A stretch of 37,758 nucleotides of DNA from DATKPC01 sp035524275 (GTDB taxonomy: Bacteria; Pseudomonadota; Gammaproteobacteria; Burkholderiales; Burkholderiaceae_F), in NCBI GenBank assembly GCA_035524275.1, contig DATKPC010000096.1, forward strand, positions 1 through 37,758, written 5' to 3'. Shown in pieces: positions 32,922-37,758 of the stretch (its first letter is position 1; every line of letters starts with the position of its first letter). Under the pieces are notes generated by a model. The model searched no databases. It saw only the letters and a program-made list of their open reading frames with translations, and was not told where the DNA came from. Position numbers and translations under genes: made by a program.

Positions 32922-32927
32922 TAGAAT
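32922..32927 (+). promoter_or_regulatory. -10-like box TAGAAT abutting exonuclease start
   Basis: CTAGAATCGC places a TAGAAT -10-like hexamer only seven bases before the ATG at 32935. Transcription from it would start at or within a base or two of the start codon, giving a leaderless or nearly leaderless message. No Shine-Dalgarno precedes this ATG, which agrees with that reading. Confidence 0.45.
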
Positions 32928-32934
32928 CGCGCCC

Positions 32935-33750
32935 ATGGTTCCCGTGCTGGTGTTCGACCTCGAAACCGTCCCGGACGTCGAAGGGCTTCGGCGCCTTCGT
33001 CCGGCGTGGCGGGCGCTGGGCGACCGCGAGGTCGCGCAGCAGGCGTTCGCCGAGCGGGCCGAGCGCACCGGAAGCGAATTCCTCGCGCTTCATTGCCATC
33101 GCATCGTCGCGATCGGCTGCGCATTCCGCGACGATCGCGAATTCCGCGTGCGGTGCCTGGGGCAGCCCGGCGACGACGAGGGCCGGCTCGTGAACGACTT
33201 CTTTCGCGTCATCGAGCGCTACACGCCGCAACTCGTCAGCTGGAACGGCACCGGCTTCGACCTGCCGGTGCTCCACTATCGCGCGATGATCCATGGCATC
33301 GTCGCCGCACGCTACTGGGAGCAGGGCGATTCCGATCGCGACTTTCGCTGGAACAGCTACCTGGGCCGTTATCACGCGCGCCACCTCGACCTGATGGACG
33401 TGCTGTCGGCCTACCAGGGGCGAGCCGCCGCGCCCCTCGATGAGCTGTCCCGACTGTGCGGCTTCGCGGGCAAGCTCGGGATGGACGGCTCGAAGGTCTG
33501 GGACGCGTTTTGCGACGGCGGCATCGAATCCATCCGCGCGTATTGCGAGACCGACGTCGTCAATACGTACCTGTTGTACTGCCGCTTCCAGCGGATGCGA
33601 GGCATCCTCGACCCGGTCGCCTACGACGCGGAGGTCGACGTGGTGCGCGACAGCCTGCGTTCGCTTGCCGGCGATCACTGGTCGGCGTACCTCGCCGCCT
33701 GGCCACCGTCGCCCGCGACGTCGGCGGCCGGCGACTCGTCGGCCACGTGA
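32935..33750 (+). CDS. Predicted PolB-like 3'-5' exonuclease
   Basis: The 271-aa protein belongs to the DEDD exonucleases annotated as predicted 3'-5' exonuclease related to the proofreading domain of PolB polymerases. Exo I is VFDLETVPD (Asp8, Glu10), Exo II is SWNGTGFDLPVLHYRA and Exo III lies in YCETDVVNTYLLY. All acidic metal ligands are present, so it should degrade DNA or RNA from the 3' end. Its precise substrate is not known. The family is regularly encoded between rpoS and rlmD in betaproteobacteria, to my knowledge. Its stop shares one base with the rlmD start (TGATG). Confidence 0.92.
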   Translation: MVPVLVFDLETVPDVEGLRRLRPAWRALGDREVAQQAFAERAERTGSEFLALHCHRIVAIGCAFRDDREFRVRCLGQPGDDEGRLVNDFFRVIERYTPQLVSWNGTGFDLPVLHYRAMIHGIVAARYWEQGDSDRDFRWNSYLGRYHARHLDLMDVLSAYQGRAAAPLDELSRLCGFAGKLGMDGSKVWDAFCDGGIESIRAYCETDVVNTYLLYCRFQRMRGILDPVAYDAEVDVVRDSLRSLAGDHWSAYLAAWPPSPATSAAGDSSAT

Positions 33751-35165
33751 TGCGGCGCTCGACACGCCCAACGGCCGGGCCGCGGGACCTGCCGGTGGAT
33801 CCGGAGCCCGTGGACATCGAGTCGCTCGATCTCGAAGGCCGTGGCGTCGGTCGCCGCGGCGGCAAGGTCGTTTTCGTCGACGGCGCGCTGCCGCGCGAAC
33901 GGGTCAAGGTGCGAACGACGCGCGCGAAGCCGAGCTACGAGACGGCAACCTGCGCCGCGATCGAGCGGCGCAGCGTCGAGCGGCGCGAACCGCCGTGTCC
34001 GCATTTCGGCTTCGAGCGGGAGTCCTGCGGCGGCTGCTCGATGCAGCATCTCGCGCCGCAGGCGCAGGTCGCGATCAAGCAGCGCGCGCTGGAGGACGCG
34101 CTGCGGCACATCGGTCGCCTGCGTCCGGAGACGATGCTGCGGCCGATCGCGGGCCAACCCTGGGGCTATCGCCACCGCGCGCGGCTATCGGTCCGGGACG
34201 TGGAGAAGAAGGGCGGCGTGCTGGTCGGATTCCACGAGCGCGCGAGCAGCCACGTCGCCGATATGCGCACCTGCCTCGTGCTCCCGCCGCGCGTCGCCGC
34301 GCTGCTGCCGCTGTTGCGCGCGCTGGTGGAGTCGCTCACGATCCGCCGTCGCATGCCGCAGATCGAGGTCGGCGTCGGCGCCAATCGTGCCGACGACGAA
34401 GATGACGGCGGCGATGTCATCCTCGTCTTTCGCGTCCTGGAGCCGCCGTCGCCCGCGGATCTTCGCCTGCTGCGCGCGTTCGGCGATCGCCACCGGGTGC
34501 GGATCTGGCTGCAGGCCAAGGGCCCGGAGACGGCCTCTCCCATGGATCCGGCCGATGCCGGCCTGCTGCGGATGCCTTTGCCTGAGTTCGACCTGTGCCT
34601 CGAATTCGGCCCGACCGATTTCACGCAGGTCAATCCGCGGATCAACGAGGTGCTGGTGCGCTCGGCCGTCCGCCTCCTCGCCCCGCGGCCGGAAAGCCGC
34701 GTCGTGGACTTCTTCTGCGGCCTCGGTAATTTCACGTTGCCGCTGGCGCGCCAGGCGGCGCGCGTGGCCGGTTTCGAGGGCTCGGCCCTGCTCGTCGATC
34801 GGGCGCGCGCCGCGGCGGCGGCCCATGGCCTTTCGGCGCGCACCGAGTTCGCGTCGCTCGATCTCTTCGCCTACGACGCCAGCGCGTGGGATCGCTTGAA
34901 TGGCGAGTCGGGGCCGATCGACCGGGTGCTCGTCGACCCGCCGCGCGAAGGCGCGCTGGCGATCGTCCGCGTGCTGGCGGCAACGACGCAGCGGCCGGAA
35001 CGGCTCGTCTACGTGTCGTGCAATCCGGCGACCCTGGCGCGCGACGCCGCCGTGCTGGTCCATGAAGGCGGCTGGCGCCTCATGGCCGCCGGGGTCGTCA
35101 ACATGTTTCCGCAGACCTCGCATGTCGAATCGATCGCGCTGCTGCAACCGGACGGCGCCACGTAA
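33750..35165 (+). CDS. rlmD: 23S rRNA (uracil-1939-C5)-methyltransferase RlmD
   Basis: The 471-aa protein is a TrmA/RumA-type RNA m5U methyltransferase. It has an N-terminal TRAM domain (about 15-75), an iron-sulfur site made by Cys83, Cys93, Cys96 and Cys174 (PPCPHF, ESCGGCSMQH, MRTC), the SAM motif VVDFFCGLGNFTLPLA, and the catalytic region VDPPREGA and YVSCNPATLARD with its nucleophilic Cys. It modifies U1939 in 23S rRNA. The ATG at 33750 overlaps the exonuclease stop by one base. RlmD rather than TrmA is called because of the TRAM and iron-sulfur parts. Confidence 0.95.
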   Translation: MRRSTRPTAGPRDLPVDPEPVDIESLDLEGRGVGRRGGKVVFVDGALPRERVKVRTTRAKPSYETATCAAIERRSVERREPPCPHFGFERESCGGCSMQHLAPQAQVAIKQRALEDALRHIGRLRPETMLRPIAGQPWGYRHRARLSVRDVEKKGGVLVGFHERASSHVADMRTCLVLPPRVAALLPLLRALVESLTIRRRMPQIEVGVGANRADDEDDGGDVILVFRVLEPPSPADLRLLRAFGDRHRVRIWLQAKGPETASPMDPADAGLLRMPLPEFDLCLEFGPTDFTQVNPRINEVLVRSAVRLLAPRPESRVVDFFCGLGNFTLPLARQAARVAGFEGSALLVDRARAAAAAHGLSARTEFASLDLFAYDASAWDRLNGESGPIDRVLVDPPREGALAIVRVLAATTQRPERLVYVSCNPATLARDAAVLVHEGGWRLMAAGVVNMFPQTSHVESIALLQPDGAT

Positions 35166-35219
35166 CGCACGCGCGCCGGCGGGAATTGCGGCGCGAGGAC
35201 CGGGACGGCCTGCCCTCAT

Positions 35220-35267
35220 GATAAGATCTAGAGTTCGGTTGCATACTGCAACCCCTTAATTCTTATC
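35220..35267. promoter_or_regulatory. Nested inverted repeats in the ndk upstream region
   Basis: Two perfect inverted repeats sit one inside the other in an AT-rich island. The outer arms are GATAAGA (35220-35226) and TCTTATC (35261-35267). The inner arms are GGTTGCA (35237-35243) and TGCAACC (35247-35253) around TAC. TAAGAT at 35222-35227 also resembles a -10 box. The inner repeat could be an operator, a leader hairpin, or a weak terminator for rlmD since CCTTAATTCTT follows it. The nested symmetry is clear in the sequence; its role is inferred. Confidence 0.55.
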
Positions 35268-35285
35268 GGAAATCCTGGACTCGCG

Positions 35286-35711
35286 ATGGCTATTGAACGA
35301 ACCCTCTCGATCATCAAGCCCGATGCCGTGCGCAAGAACGTCATTGGCCAGATCCTCGCCCGTTTCGAGGGCGCGGGCCTGAAGATCGTCGCTGCGCGGA
35401 TGATGCACCTGTCGCGCGCGCAGGCCGAGGCTTTCTACGCGGTGCACCGCGAGCGGCCCTTCTTCCGCGATCTCGTCGAATTCATGATCTCCGGGCCGGT
35501 GATGATCCAGGTCCTCGAGGGCGAAGGGGCGATCCTGCGTCACCGCGACCTGATGGGCGCCACGGATCCGAAGAAAGCGGCAGCCGGCACGATCCGCGCC
35601 GATTTCGCCGACAGCATCGATGCCAATGCGGTCCACGGCTCGGATGCCGCCGAGACCGCCCGCGGCGAGATCGCCTTCTTCTTCCCGACGCACGACGTGC
35701 ATTCGCGCTGA
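35286..35711 (+). CDS. ndk: Nucleoside diphosphate kinase
   Basis: The 141-aa protein is a standard nucleoside diphosphate kinase, which balances nucleoside triphosphates by a phospho-His ping-pong mechanism. The catalytic His117 lies in NAVHGSD, and ERTLSIIKPDAV and ARFEGAGLKIV near the N-terminus are family signatures. Length is exact for bacterial Ndk. The ATG at 35286 fits the family N-terminus MAIERTLSIIKPD. It lies 120 bases after rlmD, downstream of a nested inverted repeat that may control it, and 71 bases before rlmN. Confidence 0.98.
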   Translation: MAIERTLSIIKPDAVRKNVIGQILARFEGAGLKIVAARMMHLSRAQAEAFYAVHRERPFFRDLVEFMISGPVMIQVLEGEGAILRHRDLMGATDPKKAAAGTIRADFADSIDANAVHGSDAAETARGEIAFFFPTHDVHSR

Positions 35712-35782
35712 GGCGCGGACTGCATCGACAAGCCGCGCTGCCGCGCCCGCCACGACGTTCCGGCTGTCCCGATTCGCCTGCC

Positions 35783-36937
35783 ATGGATCGCGTGAACCTG
35801 CTCGAGCTGGACGCCCAGGCGCTGGGTGACTGGATCGAATCGATCGGCGAGAAGCGATTCCGCGCCACGCAGCTTTTGCGCTGGCTGCACCGGCGCGGCG
35901 AGGCGAATTTCGATCGGATGACCGACGTCGCGCGAAGCCTGCGCGAGCGCCTCGCCGAGCGGGCTGCCGTCGGTGCGCCGACGATCGTCGCGGACACGCG
36001 CTCGCTTGACGGCACGCGCAAGTGGCTCGTCGACGTCGGGGGCGGCAATGCGGTCGAGACGGTCTACATCCCGGAGGTCGACCGCGGGACCCTCTGCATC
36101 TCTTCGCAGGCCGGGTGCGCGGTGAACTGCACCTTCTGCGCAACCGGCCACCAGGGGTTCAATCGCAACCTGTCGACCGGCGAGATCGTCGGCCAGTTGT
36201 GGCACGCGGAGCACGCGCTGCGACGCGAGGCGACGTTCGACGGCGCGATGTCGACCGACGGCGGCCGCGTCATCAGCAATGTCGTGCTGATGGGCATGGG
36301 CGAGCCGTTGCAGAACTATGCCGCGGTGCTGCCGGCGCTGCGGCTGATGCTCGACGACAACGCCTATGGGCTGTCGCGGCGGCGGGTGACGCTGTCGACG
36401 TCCGGCATGGTGCCGCAGATCGATCGTCTCGCGGCGGATTGTCCCGTCGCGCTGGCGGTGTCGCTGCACGCGCCGAACGATGCGCTGCGCGACCAGCTGG
36501 TGCCGCTGAATCGCAAGTACCCGCTGCGCGAACTGCTCGCTGCCTGCCGGCGCTACCTGCCGCACGCCCCGCGCGACTTCATCACGTTCGAATACGTGAT
36601 GCTCGACGGCATCAACGACCGCGACGCGCATGCACGCGAGCTCGTCGCGCTCGTGGCCGACGTGCCGTGCAAGTTCAACCTGATCCGCTTCAATCCATTT
36701 CCCGGCTCGCCGCTGCAGGGCTCGCGGCCGGAACGCATCCAGGCCTTCGCGGCTCGCCTCGCGGAGGCCGGGCTCGTCGCGACGACGCGAAAGGTCCGCG
36801 GCGACGACATTGCCGCGGCCTGCGGACAACTCGCCGGCGCCGTCCAGGACCGGACGGGCGTTGTCGAGCGACCGCTGCGTCGCATCGGTGCATCGACGAC
36901 GACGGTTGCCGCCGCGGCTGCGGCCGGCCCGCGCTGA
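35783..36937 (+). CDS. rlmN: Dual-specificity RNA methyltransferase RlmN
   Basis: The 384-aa radical SAM enzyme methylates C2 of adenine 2503 in 23S rRNA and adenine 37 in some tRNAs. The CxxxCxxC cluster motif is Cys112, Cys116 and Cys119 (AGCAVNCTFCATG). GMGEPLQN and the C-terminal catalytic Cys in DDIAAACGQLAG, which forms the methyl-carrying intermediate, are both present. The last 30 residues are an Ala/Thr-rich tail. It is encoded between ndk and the pilF-like gene, as in many betaproteobacteria. Confidence 0.97.
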   Translation: MDRVNLLELDAQALGDWIESIGEKRFRATQLLRWLHRRGEANFDRMTDVARSLRERLAERAAVGAPTIVADTRSLDGTRKWLVDVGGGNAVETVYIPEVDRGTLCISSQAGCAVNCTFCATGHQGFNRNLSTGEIVGQLWHAEHALRREATFDGAMSTDGGRVISNVVLMGMGEPLQNYAAVLPALRLMLDDNAYGLSRRRVTLSTSGMVPQIDRLAADCPVALAVSLHAPNDALRDQLVPLNRKYPLRELLAACRRYLPHAPRDFITFEYVMLDGINDRDAHARELVALVADVPCKFNLIRFNPFPGSPLQGSRPERIQAFAARLAEAGLVATTRKVRGDDIAAACGQLAGAVQDRTGVVERPLRRIGASTTTVAAAAAAGPR

Positions 36938-36948
36938 GCACCGCGGCA

Positions 36949-37758
36949 ATGGGACGTTCCAGCGCGTTCGAAGATCATCGCGGCCGGCGCGCCGCCGCGG
37001 GGCTGGCGGCGTTCGCGGTCGTTCTGGCCCTGTCGGCGTGCAACACGACGACGACGGTGAACGGCGTTCCGGTGGCGTCGTCCCCGGGCGCCGACGGGTC
37101 CGGCAGCCCGGCCGACGCGAAGCGGCGCGCCGAAGTGCGCCTGCAGCTCGCGTCGCAGTACTACACGCAGGGACAGCTGCCGACGGCGATCGACGAGACG
37201 AATCGCGCGCTGTCGATCTATCCGGACATGCCGATGGCCTACGGCCTGCTCGGCGTCATCTACATGGATCTCAACGACCGTGCGCAAGCCGATGCGAACT
37301 TCAATCGCGGGCTGCGGATGGATCCGGACAGCGGCGAGCTCAACAACAACTACGGCTGGTTCCTCTGCCGCACCGGCCACGAGCGCGATTCGATCCGCTA
37401 CTTCGACCGCGCCGCGGCCAACCGGCTCTACCAGACGCCGGCGATGCCGCTGCAGAACGCCGGCGTCTGCCTCTTTCAGACCGGTGACCTGGCGGCCGCC
37501 GAGACCTACCTGAAGCGTGCGTTCGAGGCCGATGCCAGCAGCCCGGTCGCGAAGTTCCAGCTCGCGCGCCTGTACCTGGTCAAGGGACAACTGGATCGCG
37601 CGAACTTCTACTACGACCTGCTGCAGCGTTCGACGGATCCGCGGCCTGACCTGCTTTGGCTCGGCGTGCGCATCGCGCACGGCGCGGGCGACACGACGGT
37701 GGAGCATCAGCGTGCGGAGGAATTGCGCCGTCGCTTCCCGGAGTCGCCGGAGGCCGCG
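36949..37758 (+). CDS. pilW: Type IV pilus biogenesis/stability lipoprotein PilF/PilW, partial
   Basis: The frame is open from ATG 36949 to the right edge (270 codons), so the 3' end is missing. The product starts with a signal peptide ending in a lipobox LALSAC (Cys31), followed by a low-complexity linker and tetratricopeptide repeats from about residue 60. Repeat-like stretches are YYTQGQLPTAIDETNRAL, YMDLNDRAQADANFNRGL, LCRTGHERDSIRYFDRA and LFQTGDLAAAETYLKRAF. This matches PilF/PilW, an outer-membrane lipoprotein that helps PilQ secretin assembly and pilus stability. Position after rlmN agrees with the conserved order. The ATG lies 11 bases after the rlmN stop. Confidence 0.9.
   Translation, partial: MGRSSAFEDHRGRRAAAGLAAFAVVLALSACNTTTTVNGVPVASSPGADGSGSPADAKRRAEVRLQLASQYYTQGQLPTAIDETNRALSIYPDMPMAYGLLGVIYMDLNDRAQADANFNRGLRMDPDSGELNNNYGWFLCRTGHERDSIRYFDRAAANRLYQTPAMPLQNAGVCLFQTGDLAAAETYLKRAFEADASSPVAKFQLARLYLVKGQLDRANFYYDLLQRSTDPRPDLLWLGVRIAHGAGDTTVEHQRAEELRRRFPESPEAA

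Noticed and set aside
1..37758. Search for tRNA, rRNA, CRISPR arrays, insertion sequences, integrases or phage genes
   Set aside because: No cloverleaf-like, direct-repeat array, transposase or integrase motif was recognised by reading. A covariance-model scan would be needed to exclude small RNAs.

Overview
The window is GC-rich (roughly 70 percent by eye), densely packed chromosomal DNA from a Gram-negative bacterium. The right-hand end carries surE-pcm-nlpD-rpoS, a PolB-like 3'-5' exonuclease gene, rlmD, ndk, rlmN and the start of a pilF/pilW-type lipoprotein gene. That order is typical of Betaproteobacteria, most likely Burkholderiales or a close relative. The genus cannot be fixed from sequence alone. 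No tRNA, rRNA, CRISPR array, insertion sequence or phage gene was seen.

Layout. (1) 331-3873: unlinked small units, namely an unrecognised 373-aa protein, a secreted ComEA-like helix-hairpin-helix protein, an SRAP/YedK-like protein that has lost most catalytic residues, an SMP-30/gluconolactonase-type protein and a 97-aa orphan. (2) 4156-23629: a large aryl polyene (xanthomonadin-like pigment) biosynthesis locus in four blocks of alternating strand. Block A (+, 4156-13990) holds ACP, membrane protein, AMP-ligase, short dehydratase, LpxL-like acyltransferase, LolA-like carrier, MMPL exporter, polysaccharide deacetylase, methyltransferase, second dehydratase and ketoreductase; most neighbours share start/stop codons or overlap. 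Block B (-, 16105-14010) holds a flavin-dependent halogenase-like protein and a 1-acylglycerol-phosphate-type acyltransferase. Block C (+, 16554-20311) holds a ketosynthase, its chain-length-factor partner and a second halogenase-like protein. Block D (-, 23629-20363) holds a MipA/OmpV protein, a PAP2 phosphatase, a second ACP and a second ketosynthase. (3) 23741-29222: accessory metabolism, with a 65-aa protein, an MFS transporter, a PPK2 polyphosphate kinase, a D-2-hydroxyacid dehydrogenase, a HAD dehalogenase, a small membrane protein and an ECF sigma factor. (4) 29296-37758: the conserved stress/RNA-modification block listed above.

How the aryl polyene genes probably work together: the ligase activates an aromatic acid starter and loads it on an ACP. 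Ketosynthase/CLF, ketoreductase and dehydratases then elongate it into a conjugated polyene, and the methyltransferase and halogenase-like flavoproteins decorate it. The acyltransferases, PAP2 protein and perhaps the deacetylase could build or attach a lipid or glycan anchor. The LolA-like and MMPL proteins would move the product to the outer membrane. No gene for making the aromatic starter, no thioesterase and no DUF3261 protein was found inside the window.

Most worth a second look: two different proteins with the WxWxIP halogenase motif in one aryl polyene locus; a polysaccharide deacetylase woven into the operon by overlapping codons; the SRAP homologue lacking Cys2; and a nested pair of inverted repeats just upstream of ndk.
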